NCBI GenBank assembly: GCA_020161245.1
Contig: JAIUOK010000001.1
Coordinates: 124,001 to 188,000, forward strand
Direction of reading: 5' to 3'
Origin: Actinomycetota bacterium
Lineage (GTDB): Bacteria > Actinomycetota > Actinomycetes > S36-B12 > CAIYMF01
Length of the DNA: 64,000 nt
The notes beneath the pieces were generated by a model. That model did not search any database, had not been told where the DNA came from, and worked only from the letters and a program-made list of their open reading frames with translations. How positions within the stretch are numbered: position 1 is the first letter of the stretch; every line of letters starts with the position of its first letter. Of the stretch, positions 27,834 through 35,908 are shown piece by piece. The position numbers and the translations under genes are program-made.

Positions 27834-27968
27834 CCCGTCCTCCGCTCGCCGTCGAGGCCGCCGGGAGGGATCAGTCGTGTCCGGCTCCAGGCAGCCGTCG
27901 TCGACTGTGAACACGTCGGCGGGGTGCGCTCCGTTTCACCCGGGGGACCATCCGGGTGACGGGATCAG

Positions 27969-27987
27969 CGGAGAGTGACGCACCGAG
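27969..27987 (-). promoter_or_regulatory. shared 19-base element upstream of the second TadE-type gene
   Basis: The plus-strand sequence CGGAGAGTGACGCACCGAG matches 17 of 19 bases of 23286-23304. It lies 136 bases upstream of the minus-strand TadE-like start and in the opposite orientation relative to the gene. Confidence 0.42.
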
Positions 27988-28033
27988 GTCGAGGCAGCAC
28001 GCTGCGTCGCCCCGGGCCGCGGTCGGCGTCCGG

Positions 28034-28861
28034 TCAGAGGACGGCGCCGTCGTCCCAGCCGTCGTCGTCGCGCGGACGGTCGCGCATCCGGCCCACCAGC
28101 GTGGCGAAGCCGCCCAGGAACAGGCCGAGCGACAGCAGCGCGAGCCAGCCCTCGAGAGGGATGCCGAAGATGCCGGCGAGGATGATCAGAGTCGGCCCGC
28201 CGATGAGCGCGGCCCACGCCATCCGGGTGACGCGGTCGACCTCCGGCAGCGGAGGCGGCTCCGGCGGCACGAACCCGTCGTGATCGTCGTCGTGGAGGTC
28301 CGGGTCGTCGGGCAGGTCGCCGTCGTGGCGGCCGACGTCGTCGGGCCGTCGCGCGGCGGGATCGGAGCGGCGCACCAGCCGCGACGACAGCGGCGGCCGG
28401 GGCGACGGCGGCGGAGGCACCGGGGGAAGAGTGTCGGTGCCGCTGCCGGTTGCGCCGTCGTCAGCCGGGCCCTCGACGTCCTCGAGCGCCGACCAGCGCG
28501 GCACCGGGTCGGCCGACGCGGTGTCCCAGCCGGCGACGATGCCGGCGAACAGCGAGTCGACCTCGTCGTCGGCGAGCTCGTCGGCGTCAGGGGCGGTGCC
28601 CGCCTCTCCGGCGTCGGTCCCGAGCAGCCCCGCAGCGAGGCCGGGGAGCGCGTCGGCCACGACGGCGCGCGCGATGTCGGCGCGCTCGAGGTCGACGTGC
28701 ACGCGCTCCGTGGCGCTGTCGCCGTCGGCCTCCGCGAGCGCCGTGACGCCCGCGTCGCGGAGGACGGCCAGCACGTGGTCGGCCATCGGCGCCGCGACGT
28801 CGAGCAGGGCGACGTAGCGGGCGGCCCGGGGGAGCCCGTTGTCGCGGCCGGTCGGCGTCAT
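28034..28861 (-). CDS. hypothetical protein with two C-terminal membrane segments
   Basis: A protein of 275 residues. The N-terminal part (about 5-100) looks like a small alpha/beta domain (PRAARYVALLDVAAPMADHV, VTALAEADG). A long Pro/Asp-rich disordered linker follows (PPVPPPPSPRPPLSS, DDVGRHDGDLPDDP). Two hydrophobic segments near the C-terminus (AWAALIGGPTLIILAGIFGI and WLALLSLGLFLGGFATLVG) make a membrane hairpin. I do not recognise a family. It starts at 28861, only 10 bases after the esterase gene ends, in the same orientation, so the two are probably co-transcribed. Confidence 0.65.
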   Translation of the reverse strand: MTPTGRDNGLPRAARYVALLDVAAPMADHVLAVLRDAGVTALAEADGDSATERVHVDLERADIARAVVADALPGLAAGLLGTDAGEAGTAPDADELADDEVDSLFAGIVAGWDTASADPVPRWSALEDVEGPADDGATGSGTDTLPPVPPPPSPRPPLSSRLVRRSDPAARRPDDVGRHDGDLPDDPDLHDDDHDGFVPPEPPPLPEVDRVTRMAWAALIGGPTLIILAGIFGIPLEGWLALLSLGLFLGGFATLVGRMRDRPRDDDGWDDGAVL

Positions 28862-28871
28862 GGGACCAGTG

Positions 28872-29636
28872 TCAGGCCTGCGCGGTCCCCGGCGCGAGCC
28901 GCCGTACGAAGTCCAGGGTCGTGTCGAAGATGAGCGGGGCGTCGTTGTCGAGGGTGGCGACGTGGTAGCTGTTGTCGAGCCACACCTCGGTGACGTCGGT
29001 GCTCGAGACATGCGAGGCGATCCAGTCGCCGTTGCTGGGCTCGACGACGTGGTCCTCCCGCGACCGGAACATGAGCAGCGGGACCTCGACCTTGGCGATG
29101 TCGTCGCGGATGGCCCGCCACCCGTCGTGCTGCAGCGAGTACGCCGGCTGCAGCGGGAGCTTCTCGTAGCCGCCCTCGTCGACGCCGGGCTTCTTGATGT
29201 CGTTGGTGATGCCGGGGAAGGCCTTCACGACGTGGCGGATGTAGGGGAGCAGGACGGCGTCCTTGCGCTCGGTGTGCACCGCAGGGTTGACCAGGACGAT
29301 GCCGGCGAGCTCGTCGCCGCGGTTCTCCGCGAGCCGCAGCGTGAGCGACCCGCCCATCGACAGGCCCATCACGAACACCTGCTCGCACGAGGAGGTGAGC
29401 AGGGTCAGGCAGCGGTCGGCCTCGGCGTACCAGTCGTCCCACCGGGTGACGGTCATGTCCTGCCAGCGGGTGCCGTGGCCGGGGAGGCGGGGCATCTCCA
29501 CGCTCAGGCCCGCCTCGACGAGGTGCTCGGCCCACGGGCGCATCGAGACAGGCGAGCCGCTGAAGCCGTGCAGGACCAGGGCCCCGACCGGGCCGCCGCG
29601 GTGGGACAGGGGCTCGGCCCCGGGGATGAGTGGCAC
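28872..29636 (-). CDS. alpha/beta hydrolase (carboxylesterase/monoacylglycerol lipase-like)
   Basis: A protein of 254 residues. The oxyanion region is LVLHGFSGSP, the nucleophile elbow is GLSMGGSL (Ser), the acidic residue is in SREDHVVEP, and the His is in NSYHVATLD, so a complete triad is visible. The size and the pattern GHGTRWQDMTVTRWDDWY match Est30/thermostable carboxylesterase and monoacylglycerol lipase families that hydrolyse acyl esters in the cytoplasm. The GTG at 29636 is preceded by GGAGAA. It is divergent from plsC, hence a possible lipid-metabolism pair, which is inference. Confidence 0.9.
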   Translation of the reverse strand: MPLIPGAEPLSHRGGPVGALVLHGFSGSPVSMRPWAEHLVEAGLSVEMPRLPGHGTRWQDMTVTRWDDWYAEADRCLTLLTSSCEQVFVMGLSMGGSLTLRLAENRGDELAGIVLVNPAVHTERKDAVLLPYIRHVVKAFPGITNDIKKPGVDEGGYEKLPLQPAYSLQHDGWRAIRDDIAKVEVPLLMFRSREDHVVEPSNGDWIASHVSSTDVTEVWLDNSYHVATLDNDAPLIFDTTLDFVRRLAPGTAQA

Positions 29637-29644
29637 CGGTTCTC

Positions 29645-29681
29645 CAGGCAGGTCGGCAGCCGGGGCTGCAGGCAGGTCGGC
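29645..29681. repeat. short direct repeat in the esterase-plsC intergenic region
   Basis: CAGGCAGGTCGGC occurs at 29645-29657 and again at 29669-29681, 24 bases apart, with a third degenerate copy (CTGGTCGGCAGG) following. The role is unknown; it lies in the 258-base divergent promoter region. Confidence 0.5.
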
Positions 29682-29894
29682 CGCGCCGGCCGGCTGGTCG
29701 GCAGGGCTCGCGGAGCATCGTGGCAGGGCGTCCGGCAGCCGGGGCCGCGGGGGGAGGGGACCCGCCGGGGCGACGCTACCCCGCGGTGCGTTGCCCGCGG
29801 GGGTATGCAGCCCGTAGTGTCACCATCACGCGGCTGACCTGCGGATTCGCGGCAGCCGACGCGGACGGCGCACGACGGAAGGAGGCCAGGGCCG

Positions 29895-30632
29895 GTGTTC
29901 TACTGGGTGTGCAAGTACATCCTCATCGGTCCGATCCTGCGTCTGCTGTTCCGTCCGCAGGTCGAGGGCATCGAGCACCTGCCCGAGGACGGAGCCGCCA
30001 TCCTCGCCGGCAACCACCTCTCGTTCTCCGACTCGATCTTCCTGCCGCTGGTGTGCAAGCGGAAGATCACCTTCCTGGCCAAGAGCGACTACTTCCACAC
30101 GCCCGGTCTCAAGGGCTGGCTCACCAAGCTGTTCATGTCCGGGGTGGGCCAGGTGCCGGTCGACCGCTCCGGCGGGCGCGCCTCCGAGGCGGCTCTGCGC
30201 ACGGGTCTGCGGGTGCTCGGCGAGGGCAACCTGCTGGGCATCTACCCGGAGGGCACCCGCTCGCCCGACGGCCGCCTCTACCGCGGCAAGACCGGCGTCG
30301 CCCGGATGGCGCTCGAGGCCGGTGTGCCGGTCATCCCGTGCGCGATGGTCAACACCCACCTCATCCAGCCCCCCGGCCGGGTGCGCCCCAAGATCATGCG
30401 CGTGAAGATCGCGATCGGCGCGCCGCTCGACTTCAGCCGCTACGAGGGCATGGCCAACGACCGCTTCGTCCTGCGCTCGATGACCGACGAGATCATGTAC
30501 GAGCTCATGCAGCTGTCCGGCCAGGAGTACGTCGACATGTACGCCCAGAAGGCCAAGACGCTCTCGGCCGATGCCGCGCTCGAGCTCGAGCAGCCGGAGC
30601 CCGGCGAGCTGCAGGGCTCCACCGCCGCCTGA
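29895..30632 (+). CDS. plsC: 1-acyl-sn-glycerol-3-phosphate acyltransferase
   Basis: A protein of 245 residues. The catalytic motif is NHLSFSDS (NHxxxxD), followed by FLAKSDYF, the PVDRSGG region and EGTRSPDGRLYRGKTG, the four blocks of glycerolipid acyltransferases; VPVIPCAM closes the core. It makes phosphatidic acid at the inner face of the membrane. An N-terminal hydrophobic helix (YWVCKYILIGPILRLLF) anchors it. The GTG at 29895 is preceded by GGAGG. It is convergent with pepN, only 9 bases away. Confidence 0.94.
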   Translation: MFYWVCKYILIGPILRLLFRPQVEGIEHLPEDGAAILAGNHLSFSDSIFLPLVCKRKITFLAKSDYFHTPGLKGWLTKLFMSGVGQVPVDRSGGRASEAALRTGLRVLGEGNLLGIYPEGTRSPDGRLYRGKTGVARMALEAGVPVIPCAMVNTHLIQPPGRVRPKIMRVKIAIGAPLDFSRYEGMANDRFVLRSMTDEIMYELMQLSGQEYVDMYAQKAKTLSADAALELEQPEPGELQGSTAA

Positions 30633-30641
30633 TCCGCGCCG

Positions 30642-33161
30642 CTAGGCCCCCGGCGACGGGTAGCGCGCCCGGATCCCCAGTGCCCGCACCAGGTCGTCGT
30701 GCTGGTCCTCCAGCGATCGGCGCAGCGCGGGCGTGCACCGCGGATCGGCCAGCGCCGCCTCCACGGCCTCGAGCATCTCGTCGGTGACGACGCCGACCGG
30801 GAAACCGTAGGACCCCAGGGCGTGGGCCACCGCCACGCCGCGGCGTGCGGACACCTCCACCACGGCGTCGGGCCAGCGCGGCACCCACGGTGCGGTCGCC
30901 GCCGGCTGCGACGCCCGCCAGAAGCCCTCGGCCGCCGCGCGCAGGACGGGGGGCGACGTCGTGGCGTCGTCGAACATCGCCGCCCAGGCCGCCTCCTTGG
31001 CGTCGTGGTGAGGCGACGACGCCATCGCCTTGGCCGCCCGGCGGGGGCCGTCGCCGGTCGTGTCGCGGGCGAGCTCGCCGGCCACGGCGTCGTCGTCGGC
31101 GTCGGGCAGGCCGGCGTCGATCGCGCGGAGCCTCGTGAGCACCCGCCAGCGCAGGTCCTGGTCGGCCGGGCCGTCGCCGTCCCAGCCGTTGTCGCGCACC
31201 TCGAGCAGGCGGGAGGCCTGGTCCGGCCCGCACGACTCGACCCAGGCGCGCAGCGCCGCGAGCCGCAGCCCCGCGGGGGCGCCCTCGCGGGCGAGCAGGC
31301 CCTCGCAGGCGCTGCGGACGTCGGCCAGCGCGCCGTCGCGGTCGTCGCAGCCGAGGTAGCGGTCGACGACGCTGCGGCGGACGAAGCCGAGCACGCCCTC
31401 GACCACCGAGGTGTCGGTCTCGGCGGGCAGGTGGTCGCGCACCGCCGCCAGCACGGCGCGGGGGTCGAGATCGCCCTCCCGCACGCGGTTGCGCAGGTGC
31501 ACCCAGGCGACCGCGCGCGACAGCGGCCGGTCGAGCCGCGACAGCGAGCGGGCGAGCGTCTCCTCGGACCGGTCGTCCAGCCGGGTCGAGGCGAAGGTGA
31601 GGTCCTCGTCGTTGACCAGCAGCAGGTCCGGGCGCCGGCCGGGCCCGCCGATCGCGACGCGCCCGACGCCGGCCGGCAGCTCGACCAGGGGCGCGTCGCG
31701 GCGCGACAGCGAGCCGTCGGGCCCGACGTCGTAGAGGCCCACGGCCAGCCGGTGCGGCCGCACACCGGGGTGCTCGAGGGCCACGCCGCCGTCGGCCTCG
31801 ACGACGCGGACGACATCGGTGCCGGTGGTGCGCAGCCAGCCGTCGGCCCACGCGTGCACGTCGCGGCCCGATGCCTCCGACAGGGCGTCGAGGACGTCGG
31901 AGAGCGTGGCCGAGCCGAACCGGTGCCGGGTGAGCAGCACGTTGATGCCGGCGAGGAACGCGTCCTCGCCCAGCCAGGTGGCCAGCTGGCGCAGGGCCGA
32001 GGCGCCCTTGGCGTAGGAGATCCCGTCGAAGTTGTTCATCGCCGCCTCGGTGTCGGCGACGTCGTCGGCCTCGGGGGCGATCGGGTGGCTCGACCGGCGG
32101 CGGTCGGAGTCGTAGCCCCAGGCCTTGGTCGTGGTGGCGAACTGCACCCACGGCGCGTCCTGCCCCGTGCCGTCGGACACCAGCCGGTAGCCCATGTACT
32201 CAGCGAACGACTCGTTGAGCCAGATGTCGTCCCACCAGCGCAGGGTCACGAGGTCGCCGAACCACATGTGGGCCATCTCGTGCGCGAGCACCAGCGCCCG
32301 GTTGAGCCGCTCGTCGTCGGTGACCTCGGAGGTGAAGATGAGGCTGTCGACGACGAGGACGCAGCCCGGCTGCTCGAGCGCCTGCCAGTTGAGCTCCGGC
32401 ACGAAGGCATGGCCGTAGCTGCTGAAGGGGTAGGGCTCGTCGAACATCTCGGCGTAGCGGTCGAAGCACTCTCGCGCGACGGCGAGGATCTCCTCGGCCT
32501 GCTCCTGCAGCCGGGCTCCCAGCGATCGGCGTGCGTGCAGATGGAACGGGATGCCCCGGTGGGTCGTGCGCACCGAGGCCAGGGGACCGGCGACCATCGC
32601 CACGAGGTACGGCGAGATGCGCGGCGTCGGCTCGAGCACGTGGACGCCGCCCTCGGCCGACACCTCGAGGCCGTTGCCCACCACGGACCATCCCGCGCGC
32701 GACACCACGGTCAGCGCGACCTCCGCCTTGAGGTCGGGCTGGTCGAAGCAGGCCAGCACCCGCTGGGCGTTGTCGACGCCGAGGTACGCCCCGACGTAGA
32801 CCTCGCCGTCGACCGGGTCGACGAACCGGTGCATGCCGTCGCCCGTCGTCACGTAGGGCATGTCGGCCTCGACGACGAGCACGTTGTCGGCGGCCAGCCC
32901 GGCCAGCGGCAGCCGGTTGCCGTCGAGCAGGCGGACGTCGAGGGCCTCGCCGTTGAGCGACGCCGCCAGCAGCGCGGCCGGCCTCAGCTCGACGAAGGTG
33001 GCCGCACCCGGCTCGGTGCAGGCGAACCGCACCTCGGTGCGGGTGCGGAACACCTCGTCGCCGGTGGTGAGGTCGAGGCGCACGTCGTAGCGCTCCACGA
33101 GCAGCAGGCGCGATCGCTCCTGCGCCTCGGCGAGGGTGAGCGGCCGCCCCGGGGTCTCCAC
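30642..33161 (-). CDS. pepN: M1-family aminopeptidase N-like, with altered exopeptidase motif
   Basis: A protein of 839 residues in the size range of actinobacterial aminopeptidase N. The zinc site is HEMAH at 294-298, followed by the Glu of WLNESFAEYM at 317. The exopeptidase motif, normally GAMEN, reads QALEQ (260-264), keeping the central Glu but not Gly, Met or Asn. A catalytic Tyr region is less obvious. The family removes N-terminal residues from peptides in the cytoplasm. I chose the GTG at 33161 because the protein then starts ETPGRPLTLAEAQERS, as in relatives; an in-frame GTG at 33230 would add 23 residues. The ERAP-like C-terminal domain is present. Substrate preference may differ from standard PepN. 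Confidence 0.87.
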   Translation of the reverse strand: METPGRPLTLAEAQERSRLLLVERYDVRLDLTTGDEVFRTRTEVRFACTEPGAATFVELRPAALLAASLNGEALDVRLLDGNRLPLAGLAADNVLVVEADMPYVTTGDGMHRFVDPVDGEVYVGAYLGVDNAQRVLACFDQPDLKAEVALTVVSRAGWSVVGNGLEVSAEGGVHVLEPTPRISPYLVAMVAGPLASVRTTHRGIPFHLHARRSLGARLQEQAEEILAVARECFDRYAEMFDEPYPFSSYGHAFVPELNWQALEQPGCVLVVDSLIFTSEVTDDERLNRALVLAHEMAHMWFGDLVTLRWWDDIWLNESFAEYMGYRLVSDGTGQDAPWVQFATTTKAWGYDSDRRRSSHPIAPEADDVADTEAAMNNFDGISYAKGASALRQLATWLGEDAFLAGINVLLTRHRFGSATLSDVLDALSEASGRDVHAWADGWLRTTGTDVVRVVEADGGVALEHPGVRPHRLAVGLYDVGPDGSLSRRDAPLVELPAGVGRVAIGGPGRRPDLLLVNDEDLTFASTRLDDRSEETLARSLSRLDRPLSRAVAWVHLRNRVREGDLDPRAVLAAVRDHLPAETDTSVVEGVLGFVRRSVVDRYLGCDDRDGALADVRSACEGLLAREGAPAGLRLAALRAWVESCGPDQASRLLEVRDNGWDGDGPADQDLRWRVLTRLRAIDAGLPDADDDAVAGELARDTTGDGPRRAAKAMASSPHHDAKEAAWAAMFDDATTSPPVLRAAAEGFWRASQPAATAPWVPRWPDAVVEVSARRGVAVAHALGSYGFPVGVVTDEMLEAVEAALADPRCTPALRRSLEDQHDDLVRALGIRARYPSPGA

Positions 33162-33261
33162 GCGGGCCAGCCTGTCAGGTGCGGCCCTCGAGCCGCGGGC
33201 TCCTCGCGGCGCGTCGCCCGGCCGTGGCACGGACGAGCACAGGGCGTACCGGGATGGGTGC

Positions 33262-34074
33262 TCAGCGTGACCGGCGCTCGAGGTGGGCCCAGAGCCGGAT
33301 GAGGCCGGTCGGCCGGAACCCGAGGCGCTGCAGGACCGGTCGCGACATGTCCGAGGCCTGCACCACGAGACCCTTCATGCCCGCCTCGTGCGCGGCCTCC
33401 CATCGGGCCCGCACCAGGGCCTGGTAGAGCCCGCGGCCGCGGGCCTCCGGCCGGGTGGAGCCGCCGAGCAACGCGCCCGCCCCCTCGGGCAGCAGCACGA
33501 GGCTGCCGTAGGCGGCGGGCTCGCCGTCCAGCCAGGCGAGGTAGGTGGTGCGACCGGGCTGGCTGGAGATCCGCTCCCAGTGCTCGTCGACGTCGCGGAA
33601 CACGTGCGCCCGGTCCTCGGCGGTGAGGCCCCAGACGGCGGCGTCGATCTCGAGCATCGAGCGCAGCTCGTCGGCCGAGCCGAGCGCCCGGACCTCCAGG
33701 CCGGGGCGGTCGGGCACGTCGGGCGGGGAGGTCAGCACCATCGCGGTCGACGTGGGCTGGACCGGGTCGGGCACCAGCCCCGCTGCCCGCAGCCGCGCCT
33801 CGAGGTCGCCCGGCTGCGCCGACGGTCCCACCCACCACGCGTGCTCGGGCTGCCCGAGCCCGCCGAACCACTCGCGCGCCTCGGCGACGGCGTCCTCGAC
33901 GTCGTGCGGGTCGAGCCGCACCCGGGCGACGTTGCAGAAGTCGCGGCCGTGCCGTCCGGCGTGGCGCAGCACGCCCCACGGGCGGTCGAGCCGGTGGCCG
34001 TCGGCCGGGGTCGGCAACGACGCCACGAGGTCCTCTGCCACCGCGGCGAGCGGATGGTGCGCCATGCCCCCCAT
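33262..34074 (-). CDS. GNAT-family N-acetyltransferase
   Basis: A protein of 270 residues. The C-terminal half is a GNAT domain: YLAWLDGEPAAYGSLVLLPE (strand pair), GGSTRPEARGRGLYQALVRA (acetyl-CoA-binding R/Q-x-x-G-x-G/A loop) and LVVQASDMSRPVLQRLGF (C-terminal motif). The N-terminal 120 residues form a second alpha/beta unit that may be a degenerate GNAT repeat. The substrate is unknown. Two in-frame ATGs (34074 and 34065) are possible, and neither has a strong ribosome site; the first is given. A much longer in-frame extension upstream is antisense to other genes and is not real. Confidence 0.8.
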   Translation of the reverse strand: MGGMAHHPLAAVAEDLVASLPTPADGHRLDRPWGVLRHAGRHGRDFCNVARVRLDPHDVEDAVAEAREWFGGLGQPEHAWWVGPSAQPGDLEARLRAAGLVPDPVQPTSTAMVLTSPPDVPDRPGLEVRALGSADELRSMLEIDAAVWGLTAEDRAHVFRDVDEHWERISSQPGRTTYLAWLDGEPAAYGSLVLLPEGAGALLGGSTRPEARGRGLYQALVRARWEAAHEAGMKGLVVQASDMSRPVLQRLGFRPTGLIRLWAHLERRSR

Positions 34075-34151
34075 GGCGAGGAGCGTGCCAAATGCAGCGG
34101 CTCCGCGGGGGCAGGTCGGCCCGGCGTTTCCTGCGCGGGCCGGCGGCTCGG

Positions 34152-35636
34152 CTACAGCGTGGCCCAGGCCTTGCTGCGCTCGACGGCCGCGCGCCACCGG
34201 CGCAGCGCCCGGTCGTCGCGGGGTCCGGGCTCGAACCGGGCGTCGCGGCGGACCGTCGCGGCCACCTCGTCGCGGTCGGCCCAGACGCCGGTGGCCAGCC
34301 CCGCGGCGAACGCCGACCCGAGTCCGGTCGTCTCGAGCTGGGCGGCCCGGGCCACCGGCACCTGGAGGGCGTCGGCCTGCAGCTGGCACAGGAAGCCGTT
34401 GGCTGCGGCCCCGCCGTCGACCGCGAGCTCGGGCAGGCTCACGCCGCCCTCGCGCACCATGAGGTCGACGACGTCGCGCACCTCGAAGGCGATGGCCTCG
34501 AGCGTGGCCCGGACGATGTGGGCGCGCGTCGTGCCGCGGCTCAGGCCGAGGATCGTGCCGCGCGCGTGCGGGTCCCAGTCCGGGGCGCCGAGCCCGGTGA
34601 GGGCCGGGACGAACACGACGCCGCCGGTGTCGGGCACCGAGCGGGCGAGCTGCTCGGTCTCGGACGCCGACGCGATGATCTGCAGCCCGTCGCGCAGCCA
34701 CTGCACCGCGGCGCCGGTGACGAAGACCGAGCCCTCGAGCGCGTACTCCAGGGCGCCGTCCGGGTGCTGCCAGGCCACCGTCGTGAGCAGCCCCGACGAC
34801 GACGCGACCGGCCGCGAGCCGGTGTTGACCAGCACGAACGAGCCGGTGCCGTAGGTGCACTTGCTCGATCCCTCGGCGAAGCACGCCTGGCCGAACAGCG
34901 CGGCCTGCTGGTCGCCGAGGATGCCTGCGATCGGCAGGTCGAGCCCCAGGAACGCCGAGGGGTCGGTACGCCCGATCACGCCGTACGACGGCACCACCTC
35001 GGGCAGCGCCGAGCGCGGCACCCGGAAGACCTCGCACAGCTCGTCGCTCCACGCGCCGGCGTGGATGTCGTAGAGCAGCGTGCGCGAGGCGTTCGACGGG
35101 TCGGTGACGTGGTGCAGGCCGCGGGTCATCCGCGCGACCAGGTAGGAGTCGACCGTGCCGACGGCGGTGCGGCCCGACTGCACCGACGCCCACACGTGCG
35201 GCTCGTTCAGCGAGATCCACGTGAGCTTGGTCGCGGAGAAGTAGGGGTCGAGCCGCAGCCCGGTGCGGGCGGTGACGAGGCCCTCGTGGCCGTCCTCGCG
35301 CAGCTGGTCGCAGATGCCGGCGGTGCGCCGGTCCTGCCACACGATCGCCCGGCGCGGGGCGCCCAGGGTCTCGCGGTCCCAGAGCACGACCGTCTCGCGC
35401 TGGTTGGTGATGCCGACGGCCGTGGGCTGGTCGCCGTCGGGGCCGAGCGCGTCGAGCGCGGCGCGCACGGCCGTGAGCGCCGCCGCCCAGATCTCGTTGG
35501 GGTCGTGCTCCACCCAGCCCTCGGCGGGGAAGTGCTGGGGGAACTCGGCGTAGCCCTTGGCCAGGACCGAGGAGTCGGGGGCGACGACGAGGGCGGTGAC
35601 GCCGGTCGTGCCGGCGTCGAGGGCGAGCACGCTCAC
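34152..35636 (-). CDS. glpK: glycerol kinase
   Basis: A protein of 494 residues. The FGGY motifs are present: LALDAGTTGVTALVV at the N-terminus, GITNQRETVVLWDRET, the catalytic base region DQQAALFGQACF, CTYGTGSFVLVNTG, and the C-terminal AVDGGAAANGFLCQLQAD and GSAFAAGLA. It phosphorylates glycerol to sn-glycerol 3-phosphate with ATP. I chose the GTG at 35636 because GGAGG lies 9-10 bases upstream and the protein starts at the conserved VLALDAGTT. No glpF or glpD is adjacent. It is divergent from the phosphofructokinase gene. Confidence 0.95.
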   Translation of the reverse strand: MSVLALDAGTTGVTALVVAPDSSVLAKGYAEFPQHFPAEGWVEHDPNEIWAAALTAVRAALDALGPDGDQPTAVGITNQRETVVLWDRETLGAPRRAIVWQDRRTAGICDQLREDGHEGLVTARTGLRLDPYFSATKLTWISLNEPHVWASVQSGRTAVGTVDSYLVARMTRGLHHVTDPSNASRTLLYDIHAGAWSDELCEVFRVPRSALPEVVPSYGVIGRTDPSAFLGLDLPIAGILGDQQAALFGQACFAEGSSKCTYGTGSFVLVNTGSRPVASSSGLLTTVAWQHPDGALEYALEGSVFVTGAAVQWLRDGLQIIASASETEQLARSVPDTGGVVFVPALTGLGAPDWDPHARGTILGLSRGTTRAHIVRATLEAIAFEVRDVVDLMVREGGVSLPELAVDGGAAANGFLCQLQADALQVPVARAAQLETTGLGSAFAAGLATGVWADRDEVAATVRRDARFEPGPRDDRALRRWRAAVERSKAWATL

Positions 35637-35854
35637 GGGAGCTGGACCTCCGGGGCTGGGGCGGGCCGGGAGGGGAGCCGCCCCGTCCCGGTCTCGGTGA
35701 CCCGAACCTAGGGCCGGGCGCGGGCGACCGCCAGCAGCCGGGCGCGTGCCACCGGCTCGGGCCAGGTGACCCTGTGTGGCGGGGGAGACCCGACCCGCCC
35801 GCGGGGGTGGTCGCCACGGCCCGGCCCGGTGCGGTTGGATAGGGGCATCGAGCC

Positions 35855-35870
35855 ATGACAGCGCTGTCAT
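35855..35870. promoter_or_regulatory. perfect 16-bp palindrome, candidate operator for the phosphofructokinase gene
   Basis: ATGACAGCGCTGTCAT is its own reverse complement and lies 38 bases before the phosphofructokinase ATG, within the glpK-pfk divergent region. TTGGATAGG just upstream resembles a -10 region, so the palindrome could overlap the start of the transcript. Confidence 0.6.
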
Positions 35871-35908
35871 CGCCCCAGTTCCCCTGTCTCGATCGCGTGA
35901 GGAGAACC

